Assembly (NCBI RefSeq): GCF_003314435.2
Contig: NZ_QNVY02000002.1
Span: forward strand, 186,001 to 250,000
Origin: Flavobacterium petrolei
GTDB lineage: Bacteria; Bacteroidota; Bacteroidia; Flavobacteriales; Flavobacteriaceae
Reading direction: 5' to 3'
Length of the DNA stretch: 64,000 nucleotides
The position numbers and the translations under genes are program-made. How positions within the stretch are numbered: position 1 is the first letter of the stretch; every line of letters starts with the position of its first letter. Positions 9,054-18,910 of this stretch are shown one piece after another. The notes below the pieces were generated by a model. The model did not search any database. It saw only the letters and a list, made by a program, of their open reading frames with translations, and had not been told where the DNA came from.

Positions 9054-10739
9054 TTAAAAACCAACGGCTTTGTTATCGCCTCTTTTGTCAGCGCCACCCT
9101 CCAATTTTCCATTTGGCAACATCAAAATCGCGTCTACTTCACCAATAATTTCTTTATTTTTTTCATTGATGAAATATCCTTTTTTCTTTAAACCATTCAA
9201 TAATTCTTTATCGAAAGAATTGGGTTCAAATGTAATTTCGTCCGGCATCCATTGATGGTGGAAACGGGGTGCATTTACCGCTTCTTGCATACTCATATCA
9301 AATTCATACACATTCAATATCGTTTGCAACACCGATGTGATAATAGTGGAACCTCCTGGCGTTCCTACAACCATGAAAAGTTTGTTATCTTTTTCTACAA
9401 TCGTTGGCGTCATGGAACTCAACATTCTTTTTCCCGGCGCAATGCTGTTAGCTTCACTTCCAGTCAGTCCGTATAAGTTGGGAACTCCAGGTTTGGCGCT
9501 GAAATCGTCCATTTGATTATTCAAAAAGAAACCCAATTCGTCGCAATATATTTTGGAACCATAATTATCATTCAGAGTAGTCGTTGCCGAAACTGAGTTT
9601 CCTTCTGAATCCACAATTGAATAATGGGTGGTTTGGTTGCTTTCATATCCTTTAATTTCCCCATGGGCAATATCCGAAGATTTAGAAGCTTGATCGAATG
9701 AAAAATCACTCATTCTTTTTTCTAAATAGGATGGACTTAGTAATTCTTTTACAGGAAGTTTTACAAAATCAGGATCACCCAAGAAATAATTCCTGTCGGC
9801 ATACGCCCGTCGTTCGGCTTCTGTAATTACTTGAACAGTTTTTATACTATTGTGTCCCATTTGCGATAGGTTGAAAGGCTCAATCATTTTCATGATTTGA
9901 TTCAGACAAATTCCGCCACTGCTTGGTGGAGACATCGAAGTGATTTTTAAATTTTTATATTGAAAAGTAATTGGAGTTCGCCATTTGGCATTATAACTGT
10001 TTAAATCTTCAATTGTAGAATTTCCGCCTTTTTTAGCCAGAAATGCAACTAACTTTTGAGCTGTTTCTCCTTTGTAAAATTCATCCCGACCGTTTTTCGC
10101 AATCCTTTTTAATGTTGCTGCTAATGCAGTATATTTTATGGTGTCATTTTCTTTGTATACTTTCGAAAACAAACTATTCTTACCATTACTTTTTATAAAG
10201 GAAGCTCTGTAATAAGCCAAGCTTTCGGCTTGAAATTTAGTGACAACAACGCCTCTTTCTGCCAAAGCAATTACAGGTTTCAGAATTTCATTGATGGGTA
10301 AAGAGCCATATTTTTTGTGGACTTCAAATATTCCTGCAATCGTTCCCGGAATTCCCGATGCTAAAGCCGTTGCGGTACTTTTTCCTTCGATTACATTTCC
10401 TTTTGTGTCCAAGTACATGTCTTTTGTGGCTGCTAAAGGTGCTTTTTCTCTATAATCGATAGCGCCAGTTTCGCCATTTGCTTTTCTGAAAACCATGAAG
10501 CCGCCACCACCTATATTTCCTGCTTGTGGATGTGAAACTGCCAAAGCCAGTTCTGTGGCAACCATCGCATCAAAAGCATTTCCACCTTTTTTCATGATTT
10601 CCACTCCAATCTGTGAAGCTTCTTCACGTGCGGAGACAACCATAGCTTTTGAAGTTACTAAGCCCGTTGGTTCTACCGTTTTTTCATTCGATTTACAACC
10701 TAAAATGGCAAAGGCGAGTAGGAAAATTATTTTTTTCAT
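9054..10739 (-). CDS. ggt: Gamma-glutamyltransferase lipoprotein, copy 2
   Basis: Same length (561 aa) and architecture as copy 1: lipobox AILGC (Cys15), nucleophile Thr at about 370 in TTHYSIVD, GYGSK-like NYGSKIY, NNQMDDFSAKPG and GTPGGSTIIT. The upstream large-subunit half has diverged more than the small-subunit half. The start overlaps the stop of the upstream acpH-like gene by 4 bp (ATGA), so the two are translationally coupled. Both copies keep all catalytic residues, so neither appears to be decaying; split substrate preference is possible but unproven. Confidence 0.93.
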   Translation of the reverse strand: MKKIIFLLAFAILGCKSNEKTVEPTGLVTSKAMVVSAREEASQIGVEIMKKGGNAFDAMVATELALAVSHPQAGNIGGGGFMVFRKANGETGAIDYREKAPLAATKDMYLDTKGNVIEGKSTATALASGIPGTIAGIFEVHKKYGSLPINEILKPVIALAERGVVVTKFQAESLAYYRASFIKSNGKNSLFSKVYKENDTIKYTALAATLKRIAKNGRDEFYKGETAQKLVAFLAKKGGNSTIEDLNSYNAKWRTPITFQYKNLKITSMSPPSSGGICLNQIMKMIEPFNLSQMGHNSIKTVQVITEAERRAYADRNYFLGDPDFVKLPVKELLSPSYLEKRMSDFSFDQASKSSDIAHGEIKGYESNQTTHYSIVDSEGNSVSATTTLNDNYGSKIYCDELGFFLNNQMDDFSAKPGVPNLYGLTGSEANSIAPGKRMLSSMTPTIVEKDNKLFMVVGTPGGSTIITSVLQTILNVYEFDMSMQEAVNAPRFHHQWMPDEITFEPNSFDKELLNGLKKKGYFINEKNKEIIGEVDAILMLPNGKLEGGADKRGDNKAVGF

Positions 10740-11320
10740 AAAGTGGTTATTTTAGTATTCGTAAATAATATTAATTCTTGAAAGAAATTGGTGAATTCAT
10801 TTTCAAATTCGAGATAAAATTCAGAAAGTTCATTGGTAGCAAACCGCATTTTAGATTCGTTTTTGGTGCGTTGATCCATTTGCGTCAAAATTCGATTAAT
10901 TCCGTCCACCGTTTGATAACTCACCAGCCAATTGTGTTCAATCATGTAAGGCATCATTCCCTTAGTTCTTTCCGAAAGAATGCTGTGATTATTGTGCAAG
11001 GATTGGTAAAAACGGGCTACAAATTCTTCCAATTTTTCATCGGAATACGTATTCCAGTTTTTAGCTAAAAAATGATCGTAAAAAACATCCACAATTACAC
11101 CTGCATAATGATGGTATTTTTCATGCAGTTTTTTGGTGCTTTGTCTAAAAATGGGATGCGCATCAGTAAAAGTGTCAATGGCACGATGTAAAATGATTCC
11201 TTTTTGAACATCAATTGGATAAGTTTCAAAATGTTTCCCACGAATTCCATCGGCCATGAAATTGCCAATTTTTATTAAATCATTATCACCAGAAAGATAG
11301 ATGTGTGCTAGAAAATTCAT
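10736..11320 (-). CDS. Acyl carrier protein phosphodiesterase (AcpH-like)
   Basis: 194 aa. MNFLAHIYLSGDNDLIKIGN, FMADGIRG (21-28) and ILHRAIDTFTDAHP (43-56) are the HD-type metal-binding signatures of AcpH, which removes the 4'-phosphopantetheine prosthetic group from acyl carrier protein; YAGVIVDVFYDHFLAKNW is a further family block. Cytosolic. First gene of a minus-strand unit followed by ggt copy 2 with a 4-bp overlap. The coupling to gamma-glutamyltransferase is positional only; I know no functional link. Confidence 0.87.
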   Translation of the reverse strand: MNFLAHIYLSGDNDLIKIGNFMADGIRGKHFETYPIDVQKGIILHRAIDTFTDAHPIFRQSTKKLHEKYHHYAGVIVDVFYDHFLAKNWNTYSDEKLEEFVARFYQSLHNNHSILSERTKGMMPYMIEHNWLVSYQTVDGINRILTQMDQRTKNESKMRFATNELSEFYLEFENEFTNFFQELILFTNTKITTL

Positions 11321-11387
11321 TCGCCTAATTTAGGAATTTAAATGATGAATTTTGAATTCTAAATGACTTTTATAAACCGTCAATTAT

Positions 11388-11395
11388 TATATTTG
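11388..11395 (+). promoter_or_regulatory. Probable -7 box of the glmM promoter
   Basis: TATATTTG fits the Bacteroidota -7 consensus TAnnTTTG, 44 bp before the glmM ATG and within the divergent acpH/glmM spacer. I do not see a well-spaced -33 TTG. Confidence 0.45.
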
Positions 11396-11439
11396 TGAGC
11401 AATTTAAAATTTATAATTCAAAAATTAAAATAATAATCA

Positions 11440-12828
11440 ATGACATTAATAAAATCAATATCGGGAATTCGTGGAACAATAGGAGGTAAAGTAGGTGATA
11501 ACCTGACACCTGTTGATGCAGTTAAATTTGCTTCGGCGTATGGAACTTGGTTGAAAAAATATATTGGTAAAGAAAAAATCACTGTTGTTGTAGGTCGTGA
11601 TGCCCGTATTTCAGGACCAATGATTCACAATTTAGTGGTAAATACTTTAATCGGTTTAGGAATTGACGTGATTGATTTAGGACTTTCGACAACACCAACT
11701 GTTGAAGTGGCTGTTCCTTTAGAAAAAGCCGAAGGCGGAATTATCCTTACCGCTTCACACAATCCAAAACAATGGAATGCCTTGAAATTATTAAATGAAA
11801 AAGGAGAATTCCTGAATGGAGAAGAAGGTTTAAAAATTCTTGAAATTGCTGAAGCGGAAGCTTTCGATTTCTCGGATGTGGATGATTTAGGAACCATTAT
11901 GATTAACGATGCGTACATGGATATTCATATTGATGAAGTCTTGAATTTGCCTTTAGTAGATGTTGATGCGGTGAAAGCAGCTAAATTTAAAGTGGTTGTG
12001 GATGGTGTAAATTCTTCGGGAGGAATTATTATTCCAAGATTATTGGAATTAATGGGCGTTGAAGTGGTCGAATTATACTGCGAACCAAACGGACATTTTC
12101 CTCATAATCCAGAGCCGTTAAAAGAACATTTGACTGATATATCCGAATTGGTTGTCAAAGAAAAAGCCGATTTAGGAATCGTTGTGGATCCTGATGTAGA
12201 TCGTTTGGCTTTCATTTGTGAAGACGGAGAAATGTTTGGTGAAGAATATACTTTGGTGGCTTGCGCCGATTATGTTTTGAGTAAAACACCAGGAAATACG
12301 GTATCGAATATGTCGTCTTCCCGTGCGTTGCGTGATGTGACTAATTTGCATAACGGAAGTTATGAAGCAAGTGCCGTGGGCGAGGTGAATGTAGTCGAGT
12401 TGATGAAAAAGAATAATGCTGTAATAGGAGGAGAAGGAAACGGCGGAATCATTTATCCGGAGCTTCATTACGGTCGTGATAGTTTGGTAGGAGTGGCTTT
12501 GTTTTTAACGCATTTGGCTAATAAAAAAATGACGGTTTCTGCTTTACGTGCTTCGTATCCGGAATATTACATGAGCAAAAACAAAATCGAATTGACACCA
12601 CAAATTGATGTGGATGCTATTCTTGTTGCGATGACGGAAAAATACAAAAATGAAGATATTACAACTATAGACGGTGTGAAGATTGATTTTTCTGAAAATT
12701 GGGTTCACTTGAGAAAATCGAATACAGAACCAATTATACGTATATATACGGAAGCGGCTTCGCAAGAAAAAGCAGATGCTTTGGCGCTTAGAATCATTGA
12801 CGAAATAAAAGCAGTGGCTGGAATATAA
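11440..12828 (+). CDS. glmM: Phosphoglucosamine mutase (alpha-D-phosphohexomutase)
   Basis: 462 aa. Interconverts glucosamine-6-P and glucosamine-1-P on the route to UDP-GlcNAc for peptidoglycan and LPS. The phosphoserine loop is TASHNP (104-109, Ser106), the Mg2+ loop is DPDVDR (250-255), the sugar-binding loop is GEGNGG (about 335) and the phosphate-binding loop is RKSNTEP (about 425): all four active-site elements are present. Bacteroidota often carry this form as GlmM; a phosphomannomutase activity cannot be excluded by sequence. Transcribed alone, with a strong terminator 22 bp after the stop. Confidence 0.9.
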   Translation: MTLIKSISGIRGTIGGKVGDNLTPVDAVKFASAYGTWLKKYIGKEKITVVVGRDARISGPMIHNLVVNTLIGLGIDVIDLGLSTTPTVEVAVPLEKAEGGIILTASHNPKQWNALKLLNEKGEFLNGEEGLKILEIAEAEAFDFSDVDDLGTIMINDAYMDIHIDEVLNLPLVDVDAVKAAKFKVVVDGVNSSGGIIIPRLLELMGVEVVELYCEPNGHFPHNPEPLKEHLTDISELVVKEKADLGIVVDPDVDRLAFICEDGEMFGEEYTLVACADYVLSKTPGNTVSNMSSSRALRDVTNLHNGSYEASAVGEVNVVELMKKNNAVIGGEGNGGIIYPELHYGRDSLVGVALFLTHLANKKMTVSALRASYPEYYMSKNKIELTPQIDVDAILVAMTEKYKNEDITTIDGVKIDFSENWVHLRKSNTEPIIRIYTEAASQEKADALALRIIDEIKAVAGI

Positions 12829-12850
12829 TCCCGCATTTTTATATAAAACG

Positions 12851-12886
12851 AACCCTTTCAAAATAGCATTTGAAAGGGTTTTTTCG
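12851..12886 (+). terminator. Terminator of glmM
   Basis: Perfect 12-bp stem AACCCTTTCAAA (12851-12862) / TTTGAAAGGGTT (12869-12880) with a 6-base loop, ending in a T-run. Confidence 0.88.
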
Positions 12887-13030
12887 TTTGAGATATGATG
12901 GTCTGACTTTTCGTTTAAATTATGGAAGACAATAATATTAATCCAAAAGGCGTTAGTTTTCGTAGATGATTAAGTACATATAATTTATGTTCAATTAAGA
13001 TAGTATCAATACTCCTAATTTAAAAAAACT

Positions 13031-13807
13031 TTGAAAAAAATATTTACATTACTCGCGATTGTTTTGTTCCTCTCAGTAGTATCCTGTTCAAAAGAAGATG
13101 ATCCCATAGATAATCCGATTGCAGTAAATCCTATAACTAACAAACAACCAACAGGAAGTTCTGCTAACGATTTATTATCGGATAAAAAGTTCAAGAAAAT
13201 GGTTATTGAAGTAGTGTATGTAACCGGTTTTGAGCCAAGCAATACTGCTATAAATAATTTTATAAACTTTCTTACAGCAAGAACATATAAGCCAAACGGG
13301 ATTACTGTTGTCAAGCGAGCTATACCTTCGCCTAGAAATTCGCCATATACGAATGAAGAAATTGTAAGTATTGAAGATGCGAACAGAACAAAATACAATA
13401 ATACTGATGAAATAGCGGTTTGGGCATTTTTTGCGGATGGAAAATCATCAAAAGACACTGACACGTCTGTTATTTTGGGAACGGCTTACAGAAATACTTC
13501 TTTTGTAATTTTCCAGCAAACCATTCAAGGTCTTAGTGACAGTCCATTTGAACCCAACAGAAGTTTGTTAGAAACAACAGTAATCACTCATGAGTTCGGG
13601 CACATATTAGGATTGACTAATCTTGGCACAGCTTTGCAAAGCAATCACGAAGATGCAGAACATCCAAAACATTGTATTGAAAAAACGTGTTTGATGTATT
13701 GGTCATCTGAAATTGGAGGCGGTATTGGAAACATGGTTTCAAGCGGTGCAGCTCCACAATTAGACGCGCAATGTATTGCGGACCTTCGGGCTAATGGAGG
13801 GAAGTAA
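13031..13807 (+). CDS. Lipoprotein zinc metallopeptidase, metzincin-like
   Basis: 258 aa starting with TTG (no in-frame ATG precedes the signal sequence). SPII signal with lipobox VVSC (Cys19) and SKEDD after it, so probably displayed on the outer membrane. The zinc motif is HEFGHILGLTNLG (H187, E188, H191) with the third-ligand region SNHEDAEHPKH and a CLMY Met-turn-like stretch, resembling metzincin/M10- or M43-type peptidases. Substrate unknown. The 3' part from 13317 is duplicated in a broken copy at 20589-21079, on the far side of the dicarboxylate operon. Confidence 0.8.
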   Translation: MKKIFTLLAIVLFLSVVSCSKEDDPIDNPIAVNPITNKQPTGSSANDLLSDKKFKKMVIEVVYVTGFEPSNTAINNFINFLTARTYKPNGITVVKRAIPSPRNSPYTNEEIVSIEDANRTKYNNTDEIAVWAFFADGKSSKDTDTSVILGTAYRNTSFVIFQQTIQGLSDSPFEPNRSLLETTVITHEFGHILGLTNLGTALQSNHEDAEHPKHCIEKTCLMYWSSEIGGGIGNMVSSGAAPQLDAQCIADLRANGGK

Positions 13808-13870
13808 TTATTTTGAAGAATAACTTTGGCGCAAAGCTAAGTTTTGCAAGTAGAAAAAATATAAAATTAA

Positions 13871-13907
13871 AAATCTCCAAAATCATTTGAGTTTGGAGAT
13901 TTTTTTG
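13871..13907 (+). terminator. Terminator after the metallopeptidase gene
   Basis: Stem AAATCTCCAAA (13871-13881) / TTTGGAGATTT (13892-13902), 10-base loop, then a T-run. Confidence 0.8.
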
Positions 13908-14084
13908 TGATTTAACTATTTTTAATATTAAACATAAAACGTGAAAGTAGCAGTTTTAATTCAAATTATTATTTTAGAATCAGGCGTTTATTTACTTTTA
14001 TTTAAACCAAAAACTAGCATTTTTTATCAAGTAATTTGTTGCTTTTAAGTACTACACGAATTAGCTAAATTAATAGAGAACAGA

Positions 14085-14831
14085 CTATTTTTTTAAGAGT
14101 ACCGCTTTATTGTATTCATAATTCATCTTGGCAATTGATAGCACCGATATGTCCTGCGGGCATTCCACTTCGCAAGCTTCCGTATTCGAGCAACTTCCAA
14201 AACCTTCCGCATCCATCTGGCGAACCATCGCAATGACTCTTTTCGAGGCTTCTAATTGTCCTTGTGGCAGCAAAGAAAGATGTGTCACTTTGGCACTAGT
14301 AAACAAGGCCGCACTTGAATTTTTACAAGTCGCCACACACGCGCCACAGCCTATGCATGCGGCAGTATCAAAAGCAGCTTCGCTCTGTTCATAGGTAATG
14401 GGAATGCTATTGGCTTCCGGCGCTTGTCCCGTTCCTGCATTAATGTACCCACCCGAAGTAATGATGGCATCAAAAGATTTTCTGTTAATTTTGAGATCTC
14501 TCAATATAGGAAATGCAGCTGCCCTAAAAGGTTCTATATAAATGGTATCACCATCTTTGAAACTTCGCATATGCAGCTGGCAGGTGGTGGTATGTTTTAG
14601 CGGACCGTGTGCTCTTCCGTTTATCATAATACCGCATTGCCCGCAAATACCTTCCCTGCAGTCATGGTCAAATTCGATAACTCGTTCCCCAAGCTGAATA
14701 AGCGATTCATTTAAAAGATCCAGCATTTCTAAGAAAGACATCTGTTCGGATATGCCGTCAATCTCATAATTTACCATTTCTCCTTTTGAGGAAGCATTTA
14801 GTTGGCGCCATATTTTTAAAAACAGTTTCAT
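14085..14831 (-). CDS. Succinate dehydrogenase/fumarate reductase iron-sulfur subunit
   Basis: 248 aa. 2Fe-2S ligands C58, C63, C66 and C84 (CREGICGQC...C), 4Fe-4S ligands C159, C162, C165 and C169 (CIGCGACVATC), 3Fe-4S ligands C214, C220 and C224 (CEVECP). Carries electrons between the flavoprotein and the b-type cytochrome at the inner membrane. Last gene of a five-gene minus-strand operon (porin, DASS carrier, cytochrome b, flavoprotein, Fe-S). Sequence alone does not separate SdhB from FrdB in the b558 group; the co-transcribed dicarboxylate carrier and porin suggest fumarate reductase use. Confidence 0.93.
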   Translation of the reverse strand: MKLFLKIWRQLNASSKGEMVNYEIDGISEQMSFLEMLDLLNESLIQLGERVIEFDHDCREGICGQCGIMINGRAHGPLKHTTTCQLHMRSFKDGDTIYIEPFRAAAFPILRDLKINRKSFDAIITSGGYINAGTGQAPEANSIPITYEQSEAAFDTAACIGCGACVATCKNSSAALFTSAKVTHLSLLPQGQLEASKRVIAMVRQMDAEGFGSCSNTEACEVECPQDISVLSIAKMNYEYNKAVLLKK

Positions 14832-14852
14832 ATATACTTTTTTAGGTTCAAA

Positions 14853-16769
14853 TTATTTATAGCTTCGTACGGCAAGTTCCACAGATTCAAACGTAAGCGG
14901 CTCTTTATAAAGTTCAGGAGGCTGTTGTGCGCCTTTCCACTCCCAGGCAGAAACATAACAGAAATCACTATCATTCCGTACTGCTTCACCTTCTGTGGTC
15001 TGGTATTCTTCTCGGAAATGCGCTCCGCAGGATTCTTCTCTTTGCAGGGCATCGTGACACATCAGTTCAGCCAATTCGATGTAATCCGCTACGCGACCGG
15101 CTTTTTCTAATTCGCTGTTTAGCGTGTCATCGCCAGTTATCAGTAGATCTTTTTCGAACGATTCTTTAAGTAATTTTAAAGAAATAATTGCCTCTTCCAG
15201 ATTTTCTTTACTTCTTGACAATCCACATTTCTCATAAAGTAGCTTCCCTGTTTTTTTATGAAAATAATCCGCTGAGAATTTCCCTTTAGTATTCAAGAAA
15301 CGGTCCAGTTGTCTTCGGGCGGCTATTTCTGCTTCCGCAAAAGCGGGGTGATCCGTTGTGATTTTGTCTGTTTTTAATTCCCCAGAAAGATAGTTCGGAA
15401 TCGTGTAAGGTGCTATAAAGTAACCATCAACGCAGGCCTGTAGCAAGGAATTAGCTCCAAGTCTATTTGCGCCATGATCCGAAAAATTAGCTTCTCCAAG
15501 TGCGAATAGTCCGGGAATGGTGGTCATCAATTCATAATCGACCCAAAGTCCACCCATAGTAAAATGTGCTGCCGGAGAAATCAGCATTGGTTCTTTGTAA
15601 GCATCGATTCCGTTGATTTTTTCATACATCGAAAACAGATTGCTATATTTAGCTTTGATTTTGTCAACGCCTTGAGCAATAATAGCTTTTGAAAAATCGA
15701 GATACACTGCATTTTTCATTGCGCCTGCGCCAAAGCCGGCATCGATCCGTTCTTTTGCTGCACGCGAAGAAATATCTCTCGGTGCAAGATTTCCAAAAGC
15801 AGGATAGCGACGCTCCAGATAATAGTCACGCTCTTCTTCCGGAATGGAATTGGGTAATCTGTCATCACCCACTTTTTTCGATACCCAGATGCGTCCGTCA
15901 TTTCGAAGAGATTCTGACATCAAGGTTAGTTTAGACTGATTTTCACCGTGCTGAGGAAGACAAGTAGGATGGAACTGAATCCAACTTACTCCGGCCATGT
16001 AAGCGCCTTTTTTGTGTGCACGCCAGATAGCTGATCCATTGCAACCCATAGCTAGTGTAGAAAGATAATAAACCTTGCCATAGCCTCCTGTAGCCAGTAC
16101 TACCGCATCTGCTTCATGGCGTTCCAGAGTTCCTGTCTCTAAATTCCGAGCGATAATTCCCTTTGCTTTTCCATCAATAACGACTAATTCCACCATTTCA
16201 TGACGGGTGTGCATCGTTACTTTTCCTGTGTTAACCTGACGCAAAAGAGATTGGTAGGCACCCAATAAAAGTTGTTGCCCCGTTTGCCCGCGAGCATAAA
16301 AAGTACGCGATACCTGAACACCTCCAAAAGACCTATTGTTCAGATAGCCACCGTATTCTCTGGCAAAGGGAACACCTTGGGCTACCGCATGGTCAATAAG
16401 AGAAGCGGAACATTCAGCAAGACGGTAAACATTAGCTTCTCGAGATCGGAAATCGCCTCCTTTTATCGTGTCATAAAACATTCTAAAAGTGCTGTCACCG
16501 TCATTTTTGTAATTTTTGGAAGCGTTAACGCCACCTTGTGCTGCCACAGAATGGGCGCGTCTTGGAGAATCTTGGAAACAAAACGACTTAATATTGTACC
16601 CCTGTTCCGCAAGCGAAGCAGCACAGGACGATCCGGCGAGTCCCGTTCCCACTACAATAACGCTGAGCTTGTTTCTATTGGCTGGATTTACCAATTTTGC
16701 CTTTGCTTTGTAATTATTCCATTTGTCAGCAAGCGGTCCTTCCGGTATTTTCGAATCTATCTTTTTCAT
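14853..16769 (-). CDS. Succinate dehydrogenase/fumarate reductase flavoprotein subunit
   Basis: 638 aa catalytic subunit interconverting fumarate and succinate. Dinucleotide-binding motif GTGLAGSS (41-48), covalent-FAD histidine H73 in [11 protein letters not shown], substrate region [13 protein letters not shown] (about 266-278), [24 protein letters not shown]-domain block, and [13 protein letters not shown]. Length fits the B. subtilis/Bacteroides type used with a single b558 anchor. Starts 2 bp after the cytochrome b stop and is followed after 21 bp by the Fe-S gene, so the three are co-transcribed. Confidence 0.94.
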   Translation of the reverse strand: MKKIDSKIPEGPLADKWNNYKAKAKLVNPANRNKLSVIVVGTGLAGSSCAASLAEQGYNIKSFCFQDSPRRAHSVAAQGGVNASKNYKNDGDSTFRMFYDTIKGGDFRSREANVYRLAECSASLIDHAVAQGVPFAREYGGYLNNRSFGGVQVSRTFYARGQTGQQLLLGAYQSLLRQVNTGKVTMHTRHEMVELVVIDGKAKGIIARNLETGTLERHEADAVVLATGGYGKVYYLSTLAMGCNGSAIWRAHKKGAYMAGVSWIQFHPTCLPQHGENQSKLTLMSESLRNDGRIWVSKKVGDDRLPNSIPEEERDYYLERRYPAFGNLAPRDISSRAAKERIDAGFGAGAMKNAVYLDFSKAIIAQGVDKIKAKYSNLFSMYEKINGIDAYKEPMLISPAAHFTMGGLWVDYELMTTIPGLFALGEANFSDHGANRLGANSLLQACVDGYFIAPYTIPNYLSGELKTDKITTDHPAFAEAEIAARRQLDRFLNTKGKFSADYFHKKTGKLLYEKCGLSRSKENLEEAIISLKLLKESFEKDLLITGDDTLNSELEKAGRVADYIELAELMCHDALQREESCGAHFREEYQTTEGEAVRNDSDFCYVSAWEWKGAQQPPELYKEPLTFESVELAVRSYK

Positions 16770-16770
16770 A

Positions 16771-17424
16771 TTATTTAAAATAAATATAAAGTGGTATTGC
16801 CATGAAACCTCCGGTAATGGCGATGGAATAAAACCATCCTATTATTTTCACTGCTTTTGCATACTTTGGATGATACAACCCTAGTGTTCGGGATGCACTA
16901 AAAAAACCATGCAATAGATGAAAGCCTAATGCCAAGAAGGATATTTCATAAATTATAACATACCATGCTTGAGAAAAGGAACTTACAACAATCTCGTACA
17001 AATCTTTGTTACCATTAGCATCAACCGGCAATGCAGTAAACTTGTAGGTGTACCAATAATCCTTGAAATGAACGATGAGGAACAAGAGTAGGATGGTACC
17101 CAGAATTCCCATATTTCTGCTGTTCCATGCGCTGGCAAAATTTCTCTTGTCATATTGGTAGCTTTTTCCGTTGGCGGTATTATTTTTTACAGCAATAATT
17201 AAAGCATATACCGCATGACCAATAAGCGAAGCATATAATATCCAAGAAATTATCTTGATCAATAAATTACCTGAAAGCATGTGCGAATACCAGTTGAACT
17301 GTTCTCTTGCAACATCTTCGGGCAACAATAACTGCAAGTTACCAAGCAGGTGAATCACCAGAAAAAAGCATAGGAAAAGTCCCGTTGAAGCCATGATCAG
17401 CTTGTTATTTAACGTGTTTTTCAT
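16771..17424 (-). CDS. Succinate dehydrogenase/fumarate reductase cytochrome b558 subunit
   Basis: 217-aa membrane anchor with about five hydrophobic helices. Histidines suited to ligating two hemes are H25 (VIHLLGN), H70 (IGHAVYA), H119 (IVHFKDYW), H169 and H172 (FHLLHG). Exchanges electrons with menaquinone in the inner membrane. Sits between the DASS carrier (44 bp upstream) and the flavoprotein (2 bp downstream). Confidence 0.9.
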   Translation of the reverse strand: MKNTLNNKLIMASTGLFLCFFLVIHLLGNLQLLLPEDVAREQFNWYSHMLSGNLLIKIISWILYASLIGHAVYALIIAVKNNTANGKSYQYDKRNFASAWNSRNMGILGTILLLFLIVHFKDYWYTYKFTALPVDANGNKDLYEIVVSSFSQAWYVIIYEISFLALGFHLLHGFFSASRTLGLYHPKYAKAVKIIGWFYSIAITGGFMAIPLYIYFK

Positions 17425-17468
17425 AGGATCAATAAATTTTCGAATTTATGTTTTAAGGACTTTATTAT

Positions 17469-18899
17469 TTACCAAAGCCCAATTGCTTTCCACCAAAGCC
17501 CGCCAGCTACAAACCATACAAGAAGAAATAAAATGCTCATAAAAAAACCTTGTTTCCACCAGTCTTTTAGATCTACATAGGTGCTACCAAAGAAAATAGG
17601 AGCAGGTCCATGACCATAATGGGTAAGCGATCCCATTAGCGAAGCACAGGCTCCCAGAAATATTGCTAGCATTGTGCCCGGAATACCCACTGCGATACCC
17701 ACTGCTAGAAACACAGAATACATCGCGGCAACTTGTGCCGTTGCACTGGCAAACATATAATGACAATAAGAATACACGATTATAATCAAAGGAAAAGCTA
17801 CTTTCCAGCTAAGTTGTGACAGTTCATCGCCAACCAATTTTCCGAACCAACCTATCAAACCTAACGAATTTAAGTACGATCCCATCATTACCAGAGAAGA
17901 GAACCAAACGATGGTATCCCAAGCTCCTTTTTCTGATTTGACATCTTCCCAAGTCAATACGCCGCTCAACAACAGAATGCATAGTCCAATAAGCGCTGCG
18001 GTTGTTGCATCGATTGCAAATAAGTTCCCGAATATCCATAGTACTAATAATATGATGAAAGTGGCTACCATCAACCATTCTTTTAAAGAAACCGGTCCCA
18101 TTTCCTTGAGCTGTTTTGCCGCTATTGCCGGAGCTTCTTTGGTCTCTTTTAATTCAGGTGGATAGGATTTGTACAGAAATAGAGGAATCAGCAAGAAACA
18201 GATTAGCCCGGGAACCGATGCCGCAAGTGCCCAGCTTCCCCAAGTAATTTCTACTCCTAAATCGGCAGCAAATTTTTGCGCCATCGGATTGCTCGCGGTA
18301 GCTGTCAAGAATAACACAGAAGTAATCATGTTGGCATTATAGCTGCTAAGAGTAAGGAATGCCCCAATTTTCCTATGTGTTTCTGGTTTTTCAGCATAAG
18401 ATCCCATGTTTGTGGCAATTGATTTCATGATGGGATAAATGACACCTCCAGCTCTGGCTGTGTTACTCGGAATGGCTGGTGCGAGTATAAGGTCAGCCGT
18501 ATTCAATCCGTAGGCAAGTCCCAACGGGCTTTTGCCAAATATTTTGATAAAGTTGTACGCTATTCTGGTTCCAAGGCCGGTTATTATAAATCCCCTTGCG
18601 ATAAAAAACGCAAGACCAATCAACCATATGGTAGAATTTCCAAAACCGCTCAAGGCATTAACGATCGATTTTGTAGGATCTCCAGGAGCCAAAACCTGTG
18701 TGACTGCGCACAGTGTGATTCCAATAATAGCCATGGTTCCCATAGAAGCCGCTTTTAAAATGATTCCAACAATGGTGGCCACAAAGATTGCGAGGAGATG
18801 CCAAGCATTTGGCTGGACGCCTTCTGGAGCTGGAATGAACCAGATAGCTAGTCCTATAACGCAGGTAATTAGACCTGATTTGAAATTGATTTCTTTCAT
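17469..18899 (-). CDS. DASS (divalent anion:Na+ symporter/CitT-type) dicarboxylate carrier
   Basis: 476 aa, about 11-12 hydrophobic segments. PSNTARAGG (about 144-152) holds the SNT signature of the DASS family, in the IPSNTARAGGVIYPI context of CitT/TtdT-type antiporters; a second SAT-type site is FASATAQVAAMYS (about 385-397). Probable substrate is a C4-dicarboxylate or tricarboxylate such as fumarate, malate, succinate or tartrate. Co-directional with, and 44 bp upstream of, the reductase genes, which suggests fumarate-in/succinate-out exchange during respiration; the direction and substrate are inferred. Confidence 0.87.
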   Translation of the reverse strand: MKEINFKSGLITCVIGLAIWFIPAPEGVQPNAWHLLAIFVATIVGIILKAASMGTMAIIGITLCAVTQVLAPGDPTKSIVNALSGFGNSTIWLIGLAFFIARGFIITGLGTRIAYNFIKIFGKSPLGLAYGLNTADLILAPAIPSNTARAGGVIYPIMKSIATNMGSYAEKPETHRKIGAFLTLSSYNANMITSVLFLTATASNPMAQKFAADLGVEITWGSWALAASVPGLICFLLIPLFLYKSYPPELKETKEAPAIAAKQLKEMGPVSLKEWLMVATFIILLVLWIFGNLFAIDATTAALIGLCILLLSGVLTWEDVKSEKGAWDTIVWFSSLVMMGSYLNSLGLIGWFGKLVGDELSQLSWKVAFPLIIIVYSYCHYMFASATAQVAAMYSVFLAVGIAVGIPGTMLAIFLGACASLMGSLTHYGHGPAPIFFGSTYVDLKDWWKQGFFMSILFLLVWFVAGGLWWKAIGLW

Positions 18900-18910
18900 A
18901 ATAATTGTTT

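Noticed and set aside
16272..16778. 168-codon frame on the plus strand
   Set aside because: Antisense to the flavoprotein gene; no protein-like features.
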